From Sepioteuthis lessoniana (Eukaryota; Mollusca; Cephalopoda; Myopsida; Loliginidae): a stretch of 64,000 nucleotides of DNA. The notes beneath the pieces were generated by a model. The model made no database searches. It saw only the letters and a program-made list of their open reading frames with translations, and was not told where the DNA came from. The stretch spans positions 161,530,742-161,594,741 of the forward strand of contig OY757904.1 of the NCBI GenBank assembly GCA_963585895.1. The letters are read 5' to 3'. Position numbers and translations under genes: made by a program. Of the stretch, positions 34,500 through 44,410 are shown in pieces; the stretch's first letter is position 1, and each line of letters opens with the position of its first letter.

Positions 34500-35401
34500 C
34501 GAGGTGCATACGATAAGTTTCCAGACTTTTTTCGTATGGGCACTTTTATCGATAATACACGCATGAAACTCTACTCCCCTTCGAAGTAGTCTCCTCTGGC
34601 TGCAATGTACTTGTACCATTCCAGCAACTTCTGTAAGGCCCCATGGAAGTCCTCTTGAGTGAGTGTGTCAATGACCTTCATCACAGCCTCTTTCATCTCC
34701 TCAACTGTCTCATAATGACAGCCTCTGAGCTTAGGGAATAACCAAAAGTCACAGGGAGCAAGGTCTGGGCTATAGGGAGGCTGAGGAACTGTCTTGATGC
34801 CCATCTTGGTCAAATAGTCTGTGACAAGGATGGAGTTGTGGACTGGTTCATTGTCCTGGTGGAAATACCACTGACCCGATTTGAAGTGTGCTGGCCTCTT
34901 CTGACGGAACCTCTTCCTGAACTCCCTTAAAACCTCAATATAGTAACCCTAACCCTAAGCCTTTGGCCAATCAACTCTGGTGTATTGACTTCCTTACTCC
35001 TCCCACACCTCTCATCAACCCTCACAGACTCCCTGCCTTCTTTGAATCTCTTATGCCATTCAAAAACTGATGCTCGATTCATACAAGATGCTCCAAAAGC
35101 AGTCTGAAGCATTCCATATGTTTCTGTGGCATTTTTTTTTTCAAGTTTAAAACAGAATTTTATTGCATATCGTTCTTCTAAAGTATCAGATTGCATTTTT
35201 GAAATTCACCAGCTGTGATAATCAGGCTTTTGTAGGGTGTATTCCAATTGCTTCGGTAGCTGTTGATTTGAACCTGAAATCATAAAAATAGGTCAGTCAT
35301 CTCATAAGATGTATAGCAATAACATAGTGAATTTTCAAGAGTCTATGACAATTTTAAATGCCCATACGAAAAATGTCTGGAAACTTATCGTATGCACCTC
35401 G
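34500..35401 (-). mobile_element. Mariner element with intact termini and internal deletion, in intron 1
   Basis: Termini CGAGGTGCATACGATAAGTT and its complement (ending at 35401), flanked by TA (34498-34499, 35402-35403). On the minus strand the N-terminal transposase frame (35196-34927) has [20 protein letters not shown] and a [12 protein letters not shown] helix-turn-helix block. The C-terminal frame (34813-34571) has PYSPDLAPCDFWLFPKLRG with the last catalytic Asp. The middle, about 390 bp with the first two catalytic Asp, is gone. A filler with CCCTAACCCTAAGC marks the joint at 34940-34964. Length 902 bp versus about 1.3 kb intact. Confidence 0.9.
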
Positions 35402-35439
35402 TAAATGATGATGGTATTTATTTATTCAACACTTTCATC

Positions 35440-35600
35440 ACGACCAGGAGGCAATACAATGTCAATTTTTAAAATGAGTACAGATGGTTTGAATTCCGAG
35501 TTTACCTTCTAGACCACTAATCAAACCAAGGCTAAAGAGCCCAATCTGTCCTACTATGAACTAGAATGTCAACAGCATTGTACAGAATTTGAACATTGTA
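35440..35600 (-). mobile_element. SINE family C fragment
   Basis: GTCAATTTTTAAAATGAGTA, GGTTTGAATTCCGAGTTTAC and CTAAAGAGCCCAATCTGTCC are reverse-complement family C blocks. Confidence 0.5.
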
Positions 35601-35914
35601 TGCTTTGTGTGTAGAATGATGATATTTAGCTCTTGTTTCTCAACTGAAGTGCCCCCCACCGCAAAAAAAAAAAAAAAAAATTAAGGACAATTATCAGGAT
35701 ATCTTCTTTCTTTGCCGAAATAAGCATAATAAGTGCTGGCTTTAGTAAAATATCAGGAAGTTAATCATGTGTTATTGGTACCAATTTCATGTCACACCCA
35801 ATGTATGATGGAAGGTTGAACAAACTCATCCTGATGAATCTGGAAAACATAAAGACGTTTAAATAGTCGACAACAAAATCTCTGCATTTACTCTGTTCCT
35901 GTTCTGTGAGCAGT

Positions 35915-36310
35915 ATGTGACACAAGGTCAATTGGTTTGAATTCAGGGTTTTTCGGGGTGTCCGTGTGGTGTAATGGTTAAAGCAATGGACTGTTGAATC
36001 GTAGTAAGCGAGTTCGAATTCCAGTTGCGGTATTCTGTTCACTTTCAGGCAAATACCCTTGGGAAAGGTATGAACCCCCTTATCCTCCCAGCCATGGGTT
36101 AAATGGTACCACTACTATTCTTCTAGAAGGATGGCTTTGGCATTAAATAACCTACAAAGGTTGATATGCCATTAAACAAAGAAACCAAACCAGGTTTTTT
36201 CTCCTTGTAGACTGGTTGCCATACAATGGTTAAATAACCAGTCTGCCCTTCTATTTACTCATAACTGAAGGAGAACAGATGACTTTGTTCTTTTCCCCAG
36301 GGTGAAATAC
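35915..36310 (-). mobile_element. SINE family C copy split by another SINE
   Basis: GTGACACAAGGTCAATTGG and GAATTCAGGGTTTTTC lie left of the insert; AGACTGGTTGCC, CAGTCTGCCC and CTATTTACTCATAACTG lie right of it. Confidence 0.65.
35955..36191 (+). mobile_element. tRNA-derived SINE (family D) with shared 3' stem-loop tail
   Basis: Head GTCCGTGTGGTGTAATGGTT (A box) and GCGAGTTCGAATTCC (B box), body CCCTTGGGAAAGGTATGAAC, and stem-loop tail 36139-36170, identical in form to that of RetroA. Flanked by AGGGTTTTTC (35945-35954) and AGGTTTTTTC (36192-36201). A minus-strand diverged copy lies near 61450-61700. Confidence 0.82.
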
Positions 36311-36981
36311 AAACAGTTTTACCATTATTCTAAATGTGCATTCAAAATCTATGTATTGTGTCAATGATGGTAGCAGTCTTGTTATTTACTTTGCTTTGTT
36401 TAGTCTGGCACACTGGTCCCAAGTTGATTCCTTTACTCGCTATTACTAAGTCATTACCCAGTCTTATCACTGCTTAACTTCCAGATCTGACGGGAAGCGG
36501 AGCTTTCTGCATGACAATCATAAAAAGCCTGATGGTATTTTTATGAGCTGATGACTGAAACATTGTGGAATGCTGTATATGTTGAACAATGAATTGATGA
36601 TATTACACTATAAGGCAAATTTTATTGATTCATGACTCTTTGTATAACAGTCTAAAAATCTGATGATTGTAAACCACACAAGATCACTTATTAATTGCTT
36701 ACTGTATAGACACAATGATGAACAGACCCTTTCACCTTTTTTGGCTAATTAGAAAGCACAACAACCAATGTCCACCAAAATCCATAAATGCACCAAGTTC
36801 TTTTTTTCTAGTGGACTGTCAACAAGATGTGGCTGAGACTCTTGCCAAGCCATGCACACATGATATTCCCTTTCTTGTGATGTCATCAGTTAGTACACAT
36901 AGTGTACATTCAACTTAGCCATAACATCCTTTTCTTTTTAGCCTAATGGACAACTATTGCAACTGAGCGACTGCTATGGCC
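36311..36981. other. Unassigned stretch
   Basis: No gene or recognised element. TAGCCATAACATCC near 36918 resembles the LTR edge at 37540 but only over a few bases. Confidence 0.4.
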
Positions 36982-37546
36982 TGTTAGAGGCCAGAAAGAA
37001 GACACAGAAGAAGAGAAAGTAGATGGAACAAGTGTATTGAATGAACAGAACTTATATACAAAATAAGAGTGTTGGTACAGAAGGTAGAGGTGTCCGTCCG
37101 AAAACTGTCAAGTTCGACTGCTGAGAGGAAGTTGGTATTTGTCATACGTTCCACCAACTGGACGAGTGGGGAACAAATGGCTTTTTTCAAATGGGTCCAG
37201 ACTCAGGGCCGTTGTACAGACATGCCCGGCGGCTCCAAAAATACCTCGGGTCCCGTCGGCATTCCCTTAAAAGGGGCGCCTCAGGCGCCAGGCGATAGAC
37301 CTAACTCCTCCAAGGAGGGTTAGAGCCTGGGGTGACGGCCCCCTGAAGCATGAGAATGCCGGCCAAAGCATCACTTGAACCAGGACACACCCGACCAAAT
37401 CCGTGTACTGACCAACGCGGCCGACCGAAGTGTGTCTTAGCCCAACACCTCCCAGAGAGTTGTGCATACGCTCCACTCTGCTGGGAGGAAGTTAGTATTT
37501 ATGAAGGAGGAAGGGTTCATTATCGTGTAGATAGGTCACCATAACA
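36982..37546 (-). repeat. 3' LTR of the antisense Ty3/gypsy element
   Basis: On the + strand the block begins TGTTAGAGG and ends CCATAACA, a TGTTA/TAACA terminal pair. On the minus strand it is preceded by a polypurine tract and has a TATATAAG box near 37045, consistent with a promoter. A short segment (GAGGAAGTTGGTATTTG near 37123, AGGAAGTTAGTATTTATG near 37485) is repeated inside. GC-richer than the surroundings. No matching 5' LTR was found at the other end. Confidence 0.65.
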
Positions 37547-37561
37547 CCCCCCTCTTAATTC
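37547..37561 (-). promoter_or_regulatory. Polypurine tract (plus-strand primer site) of the gypsy element
   Basis: On the minus strand GAATTAAGAGGGGGG directly precedes the TGTTATGG start of the LTR, the normal position for the polypurine primer. Confidence 0.72.
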
Positions 37562-37682
37562 TTAATTCCGCAGGAGTCTGAAGTTTTGTTTGTTTTTTTT
37601 CTTTGTTTTTTCTCCCAGACGTGGTATTCCTCCGCTTGACTTACTTATCAAGGCTTTGAGAAATTTTTATCAGTTTTTGGTC

Positions 37683-38226
37683 TCAATACCTTATACGTTT
37701 TGGGTTGACAACTATTAAATCAGTTGCTTTCCTTTTTCTCTTAGAACGGCGAATTTTGGGGGCCGCTAGAGAGGTCAGAATATCGAAAATGTCGTATATG
37801 ACATCTATAACTGTTTCCTCAGGAGGCCCGCTATCAGCTTCATCAGTTAGGCATTTCCTAAGTTGGTTGAGATGTCTTTTATGAGTAAATTTTGGGCCCT
37901 TTTTAATATATATCATGTTCCCAACTCTTTTTTCGATCGTTCCCATCTCTCAAAAAGATTTGTTGTCTTTGAAGATTCTGAAAAAGACTTTATCTCTAGA
38001 ATTATATCGTTTTGGGGGTACGATGCATGTTCTTACAGGCTTCGTCTGTTTCGGGGGTAGTTTGTTGTAAACAGACCGTATTCGATGTGCAAATATCACC
38101 TCGGCTGGAGATTGTGAGGCTGGTGTTTTGTTATTAGGTGTAATCCTGTATACTTGAAAAAAAAATGTTGGAGGGCTCTTTCAGTTGGTGTAGCCCTAGA
38201 TTTTTTCAAAGCTCTCTTCAAATATC
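37683..38226 (-). pseudogene. Gypsy pol: C-terminal part of integrase and polyprotein tail
   Basis: The minus frame 37946-37683 reads MGTIEKRVGNMIYIKKGPKF, then HLNQLRKCLTDEAD, ending in a basic tail (RRSKRKRKATDL) and a stop about 140 bp before the LTR. There is therefore no env gene. Upstream, ALKKSRATPTERALQHF at about 38215-38165 is the integrase segment that normally follows the catalytic core. It is separated from the core by the LTR-like insert 38227-39730, and frameshifts lie between the two parts. Confidence 0.8.
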
Positions 38227-39730
38227 TGTTGCGGAGCCGATAAACACGTCGACCCCGCAAATGATTTAAGTTAAGCGCGCGAGTAATGACAGCCAAAAGA
38301 CAATGAAGGAAACAAAGGCGAGGTAACAAATATAACAAAGATGACAATTTATTTCTCGTTTTTTACAAGGGCGTATGTAAAGTTCGTGATAGGTGCAGCT
38401 AGACGTTCGAGGCGGGTAGCTGATGTTCGTCGAGTCGTAGAGGTGCAGCTGAATTTTCGATGCGGGTTGCTGAGGTTGGTCGAGTCGTAGATAGGTGCAG
38501 CTGGACGATCGGTGCGGGTAGCTGAGGTTGGTCGAGGCTGGTAGATCGATGTCCCGGTTTTTGAAGTATATTGAATTAACCGGGGGTTGTTGATGTAGTT
38601 GCTAGCCTGTACAGCGAGTCGTACGTGGGCTAGATGCTGCAATGTTAGGGCAGTCCGTACAGCGAGTTGTACGTGGACTGGATGCTGCATTGCTGAGCTC
38701 CGTGGTCGAAGTTGGTGTTGGCAGCTTGGTCGTGCAGAGTCGAGCAAGCGTGGTGACTAAGACTTAACCGTGTCTTAGAACTGCGGACCAAGTGAACGGA
38801 CAGGGAAGCCGTGGCTAAGGTTTGCCTGGCCTGAGCACATACGAAGTCGTGCGAGCGAATCGGTGAGGCTAGGGCTTTGTCATGCCCCTAGCTGGGCGGA
38901 CGTATCGGTGACGGTAACTCTGCCAAAGCTGTGCGGACGTATCGGAGACGGTAGCTATGGCTTTGCCGTACCAAAGTTGTGTACTATCAAGCGAACAGGC
39001 CAGGAGGCCGCGCCTAAGATTGGCGGTATCTTAGCGCTGCGCAGATAGGGAAGCGGTAGCTAAAGGCTAACCTGTGCCTTTAGCGCTACGCAGCCAAACA
39101 GACAACGGAACTGACCGAATGGTAAAGACAGCGTGGTCTTAGAGTCCTCTTCGTGTTTGCCTCCGGGCCGTCTACTTCGACGAGTCTGTAAGAACCGTCA
39201 GAAATACTCGCAGAAGGAAACTTCTAATGGTCCTTAAAAGGACCTTTTTTGCATATCTAGTTGAGGCAAGGCGAATGCGACCACGAGTGGGATTCAGCCT
39301 TGAGGCAAGACGAATGCGACCACGAAATGTAGGATTTAGCCTTGTGGAGCCTCACTCTGAGAGCGGGCTCCTGAGAGCGTTGTATGACCTCTAATTTTTT
39401 CGCCGCAGGAGCTTTTTTTATATGAAGGGAACTCTATGTCGCGCTGCTGGGCTACGTAAATAGAAAGTTCGTCAATTAAAATTAGTCATGAAAGTAAAGT
39501 CCTTCTTTAGCCTGATATAGGCTACTGAAGATAATTCACTCCATTTTAATAGAGTTACTTTTGGTAGATTTGTTCTGTAAATGTTACAAAATGAAATTTA
39601 TTGCCTTTTCGTAGCTGTAACCGCAGGTCAGGGTCGTTAAAGGCTTCGTCATTTCCGGTCGTAGCCGGATGTTGTGTTTGTAGGGGTGTGAGTAAACCGA
39701 TCTGTTTATGTTTGTGAACGGGTCGCGACA
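38227..39730 (-). mobile_element. 1.5-kb solo-LTR-like insert in gypsy integrase, TATC target duplication
   Basis: The + strand starts TGTTGCGG and ends CGCGACA, a TGT-x-GCG/CGC-x-ACA inverted pair, and TATC flanks both sides (38223-38226, 39731-39734). Integrase coding resumes on either side. On the minus strand AATAAA occurs near 38350, about 120 bp before the end, as in an LTR R-U5. The block is GC- and CpG-rich. It holds several short direct repeats: ~50 bp x3 at 38386-38541, ~47 bp x2 near 38605-38695, ~42 bp x2 near 39255-39345. No internal coding domain was seen. Confidence 0.78.
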
Positions 39731-39734
39731 TATC

Positions 39735-41882
39735 CACAAATCTTTCAGCCTGTCCGTTAAACCTCAGATGGTACGGAGGGATTGTGATACTTTCGATCTT
39801 GTATGTTTCACAGTCTCTCAATTCTCTAGACGTAAACCTGCTTCCATTATCGGACACTAAGGTGTCCACTACTCCGAATCTGGCGAACAGTTCATGCAGA
39901 AATTTTATCGTAATTTCTGTAGTTGGGTTTTTGCATCTGTGTACTTCGGACCACTTCGAGAAACTGTCGACTACAATGAGGTAGTAATATCCTTCCAGAG
40001 GGCCGGCGAAGTCAATGGGAATTCTAGACCCATGGTAGAGATCCGTTTTTTAAATAGGTGCCTTGGCTGCAAGGGCACAGCATTTACATGATTTGACAGC
40101 GTTTTCTATATCTTTGTCCATGTCTGACCAATAGATATAGCTATGTATCAAACTTTTCAGTCTAGTTCTTGAATGGTCAGCGTGGAAATCTTTCAAGATA
40201 CACTTTTGGAGTGTTGACTGAATCACAACACGTTCCCAGCAGAGTAACACCTCGTCGCATATAGAGAAGACGTCCGTAGTTCGCTGGTCCTTTTCAAAAA
40301 ATGGTCGCTTTTATTTGGTTGATATACTCATCGCGAAGAGCCTCTTGTTTTATTTGTTCAAGCGTCACTAGAAGTTCCCTTACTGTATTACAAAGAGTAA
40401 TTTTTAATTGTCCTTCATATTAAAGGTGTATCTTCCAGTGGTTCTTTGTACTTGGGAATTAGTCTTAACAATCCGTCCGCATGGCCGAATTTTTTCGATG
40501 ATAGGTACTCCATTTTAAAGTTGTGATTTAACAGGATTGTACCCCATCTCTGTAGTCTGATGGCTGTATGCGTAGAAAGACCTTTTTTGAGCCAAAAATG
40601 GTGAGTCGTGACTTGTGGTCTGTTTGTAGAGTGAAGTTTCGACCATAGATATAGCGGTGGAACTTTGAGACTGTGGATGTAATCCCAAGAGATTCTTTTT
40701 CGATTTGCGAATGATTTTTTTCGCAGAAGCAAGGCTCTTGATGCGTGAGCTATTGGTTTTAATGTCCCATCAGTCATTTTGTGTGGAATGCATGCCCCTA
40801 CATCATACGAGCTAGCGTCGCTGGCTACTCTGATTTCCAAGTCTTGGTTGTAATGGGTGAGAAATAATTCTGATGTCAGCATTTTCTATATTTTTTTAAA
40901 TACTTCCTGGTATTTTGCTGTTCAATCCCAGGGCTTTTCTTTCTTTAAAAGTTCATTTAGGAGGGGCACGCAAATCATGCATGCTTTGTATGCATACCTG
41001 GTAATAATTTGCTAGTCCAAGGAATCTCTGCAACAAAGCGATGTTATCGGACGTCGGCAAGTCTTTAATCGCGGCAGCGCATTCAGGATCTGGTCTCTTG
41101 CTATTCGCGTCAATTATGTGTGTCCTTGGCATTTGATTTTTTCCATGAAAAAAATCACATTTGGTCCTCTTTAATTTTGAAATCATAGTCTTGTATCTTT
41201 GCAAAAACTTTGTGAATTTGATCCTTATGTTCGACAACGCTTTTACTATTCATCAGAATGTCATCTAAATAAGCGACTGAGAAGTCAAGGCCGCTCAGCA
41301 TAGCATCCATCACTTGCTGAAAAATTGTTGGCGTGACCTTGACCCCAAACGGTAAACGTTCGAATTTATATAATTTGCGGTGCGTATTTATACGCAATAG
41401 CTTCGAACTCTCCTCTTCAATCGGAATTTACAAATAAGCATCGCTAAGGTCAATTTTCGAGAAAAATTTCCCACCATCAAGCTTCGCTAATATGTCTTCT
41501 GGATTAAGAAGAGGGTAATGATAGTCCTTCAGCGCAGCATTTTATCCTGTAAAAAAATCAGTGTATCTCTTTAGATTTCTTTTTTCATAGATCGTTGGTG
41601 CGACCACTTCGCTGTACTCTAGCTTTGATAGAACTCAAGTTTTTTTTACTAATCTATCAAGTTCCTCGTTGATTTGTTCCAATGAGACAAAGTGCACATG
41701 TCGCTTCTTTTTGAATACTGGCTGGACGTCGTCTTGTAGCTCAGATTTTACCATAATCTTGGTACACTTTCCTAACCCACCAGGAAAAAAAATTCTGGAT
41801 AGGCTTCCTTCAGTTCTTTTTTTAGTTTTTCAACTTCGGCATCCAATTTTGAATTTTTTCGCAGTATGAATTTACAACCAAG
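39735..41882 (-). pseudogene. Gypsy pol: reverse transcriptase, RNase H and integrase N-part
   Basis: Reading on the minus strand from 41882, a KKELKEAYPE block leads into the RT. Then come YKFERLPFGVKVTPTIFQQV and VAYLDDILMN with the catalytic YLDD box (41397-41155). RNase H follows at 40882-40415 (DASSYDVGACIPHK and LQRWGTILLNHNF). The integrase zinc-binding region at 40250-40050 shows SYIYWSDMD and CKCCALA. The core at 39869 shows VSDNGSRFTS and FNGQAERFVD. In-frame stops (for example TAA near 41427) and frameshifts show it is dead. The order RT-RNase H-integrase and the motif types place it in Ty3/gypsy. Confidence 0.88.
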
Positions 41883-43636
41883 TATACCCCCCTCTTCGCC
41901 CCCGTCCTCGATCACAGCGCTGATTATACCTATTATGGTAACTCTTGGCCACAACCTTGTCCGCCTCCCTCCAATCTCTCTGCTACAGCGTGAGGGGAAA
42001 AAACAGATCAAAAGTTCCTTCCAGGGAAAGTGACCATGCACAGCCCTGCCCCACGTTGTGATTCTTTAAAAGTAAGGCCGATGGCCCTGTCTGAAAGGAA
42101 GAGGGGTTACTGGCAGCTGAAGACTGGACTCCAAAGGGGTACATATATTGCAGAACAAAAACATCATCTGATGACGAAAATTGAAACAAAGACATGAAGG
42201 ATGTCTAATGACAAGTTACAGATGGCGACAAAAATCTGCGGGTATGACATATAATGGTCTAAGGCGGCGGTCCGACGAGGGTTAAGTTTTCTTAACGACA
42301 CTGTATCTCAGCGGCGGACTGGCGATATCTGAGTTGGCAGCGCGAAGCACAATTCCAATCTGTGGGTCCCTGCCTGGTCTTCGTCGGCTTTACTTCGTCT
42401 GGGACCGAACTGCTTCGCTCTCTCTCTGCCACCAACTTACAAAGGTCTAAGTTTTCTTAACGACATTGTATCCCAGCGGCGGACTGGCGATATCTGAGTC
42501 GGCAGCGCAAAGCACAATTCCAATCTGTTGGTCCCTGTCTGGTCTTCGTCTACTTCGTCTGGAACCGAACTGCTTCGCTCTCTGCCACCAACTTACAAAG
42601 GTCTAAGTTTTCTTAACGACAGTGTATTCCAGCGGCGAACTGGTGATATATGAGCTGGTAGCGCAAAGCACAATTCCAATCTGTTGGTCCCTGCCTGGTC
42701 TTCGTCGGCTACGTCTACTTCGTCTGGTACCAACTGCTTCGCTCTCCTGCCACCAACTGCGGAGTTCGGAAATCAGCCTGTTTATATAATAATTGCCAAT
42801 ATTCTGGGGTAGGTTCTGACTGAGGCAGGGGTGATCTCCCTAATGTCATTTTCAACTCATTAGACATCCTTCATGTCTTTGTTTCAATTTTCGTCATCAG
42901 AAAGGGTCCAACCCTCTTTTCACTACTTCCACAGAGTTGTTCCTCTCACTACCCTCATAGTGAGGACTACAGGAGGATAGCTTTCCTCCTACCAACAAAG
43001 TTTCTATCATTTTACGGCTCATGACGTTAGAAAGGGTCCAACCCCTTTTTGCCCAAATATGCGGGACTGTCACCTTTGATGGAACTGGTTTCAATTCCAC
43101 GTAGGCGAAAAGACTGGCCTATCCTCAGGCTAATTAATAATTCCCTTTCAACACTGATAAGTAATTCTGGATAATTTTCTCAACCCTTAGCTGAGGTATT
43201 TTCCCAAATGCCAGGTGGCCTTCTTTATCTTGACAAAGACTTCTTTGTTTGCTCTGAGTCCCACCTTTTAACTGGAGTGCAAGTCACCCCGTATCTGAAT
43301 CTTTGTGCTGTCAAATCCTTTAAAAATCAACCCCCTCCAGGCTCGAAAATTATCTTAGTATCGTTACTCTTTTCACCTTTTTAATCACAATATTTTTCTT
43401 TCTCGATTTCTGCCTGAGTTCTGTAAACAACTTAATCTTCTGTACCTGTCAACGTCTTTGTTTCAATTTTGGCTGTTGTCAACAAAAAAAAACAAAACAA
43501 AAAAACTCGGTCACAGCATTTTCGATTCTTTTTCCCAGAATTTCAACTCCACACTTCTTGGCAATTATATTTGGCTATTCAATTTTTTTTTTTTTGGTTA
43601 ACCCCTCACGTACCGCCACAGACGAATATTGTCACA
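41883..43636. mobile_element. 1.75-kb LTR-like insert in gypsy pol, CAAG target duplication
   Basis: CAAG lies at 41879-41882 and 43637-43640, and the protease-to-RT reading is continuous once the block is disregarded. On the minus strand the insert starts TGTGACAATATTCG; its other end reads ..GGGGTATA, so the expected CA is altered. Inside are a ~160-bp tandem repeat (three units, 42275-42770) and an inverted repeat (about 42166-42208 against 42857-42901). An 'AGAAAGGGTCCAACCCC' block occurs twice (42898, 43030). No long coding frame. Confidence 0.68.
42275..42770. repeat. Tandem repeat of ~160 bp, three units
   Basis: Each unit contains AAGTTTTCTTAACGACA, CAGCGGCGGACTGGCGATAT, GCACAATTCCAATCTG and ACTGCTTCGCTCTC. 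Units start near 42284, 42449 and 42605, with the third the most diverged. Confidence 0.88.
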
Positions 43637-43878
43637 CAAGTCCCAAAGCTGGAGTTGTGTCATCCAGTCGGTACCAAATAGATTGTTGATATTTTTTCAG
43701 GACGAACAATTTTAATCTAAGAGTCTTCCTGTGGAACGTTGTATTAATTATTAATTCTCCTCCGAATTTAATTTTTCCCCCGTTACTGATCTTACTATCT
43801 TGCTAGATTTTATCATGGTAGGCTTTTCTAAACTTTTCAGTGTCTACAAGTTTATTAGAGTCAAATCAGAACCCGCGT
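43637..43878 (-). pseudogene. Gypsy pol: aspartic protease, C-terminal part
   Basis: On the minus strand, after GSDLTLIN near 43872 come EKPTMIK, a TFHRKTLRLKLFVLKKYQQS block and, in another frame, DWMTQLQLWDL near 43650. This is the protease region ahead of the RT in this gypsy group. Its active-site start is split off by the 43879-44406 insert. Confidence 0.68.
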
Positions 43879-44406
43879 TGTAATAGTAAAATACATCAAA
43901 TCTCTTCTGATTCATCCACTTAACTCTTCACACACCAAACTACTAAAACACACAAAACACAGATCCACAGACATCGACACTGTAGAAGAAAATAACAGCT
44001 ACCGGATGTTGACCCAACAACGGCCAGTGTCAAACTGAGAAAATCATGGCTTCTGCGCATAGGCTCCGCGCATAGTCTATCCAAAATCCCCAGAAAATTC
44101 TCAGTTATAAAAAAAAGTCTATTTTTCAACCAATCATATTTTTTCCACAAGTAGTACTTTCGGGGGCCGGTGTTTGAAATCGGGAACGGAGGTCACCTGC
44201 CAGTTGAATCGTTGACCGTCTCGAGAGCATCACCCGACAACACCGTCCGACCAGATCAAAGCAATCGCTTGTCGCCGAATAAACAACCCCCTGCCAGCTG
44301 GCCAGATATTTCATCCGCTTGTTTATTTTATTTATTCAATAAACAAAATAAACTAAATCTCCTCGTCAGTCTCATTTTTCTTGCACCCACACGCTTGTAT
44401 ATAACA
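43879..44406 (+). mobile_element. 528-bp solo-LTR-like insert in the gypsy protease, GCGT target duplication
   Basis: The + strand runs from TGTAATAG to TATATAACA (TGT..ACA), with GCGT at 43875-43878 and 44407-44410. AATAAA occurs at about 44277 and 44337, about 70-130 bp before the right end, so a + orientation is likely. The insertion point lies directly at the protease catalytic D-x-G codons. Confidence 0.78.
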
Positions 44407-44410
44407 GCGT

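Noticed and set aside
34946..34962. Interstitial telomere repeat (CCCTAACCCTAA)
   Set aside because: Only two units, and it lies exactly at the mariner deletion joint shared with the copy at 59310, so it is filler and not a telomere relic.
36918..36934. Second LTR edge (CCATAACATCC)
   Set aside because: Similarity to the 3' LTR edge at 37537 covers about ten bases and no further LTR sequence follows.
37069..37544. Open frames on both strands near 37.1-37.5 kb
   Set aside because: They lie inside the 3' LTR of the gypsy element, where GC-richness reduces stop codons.
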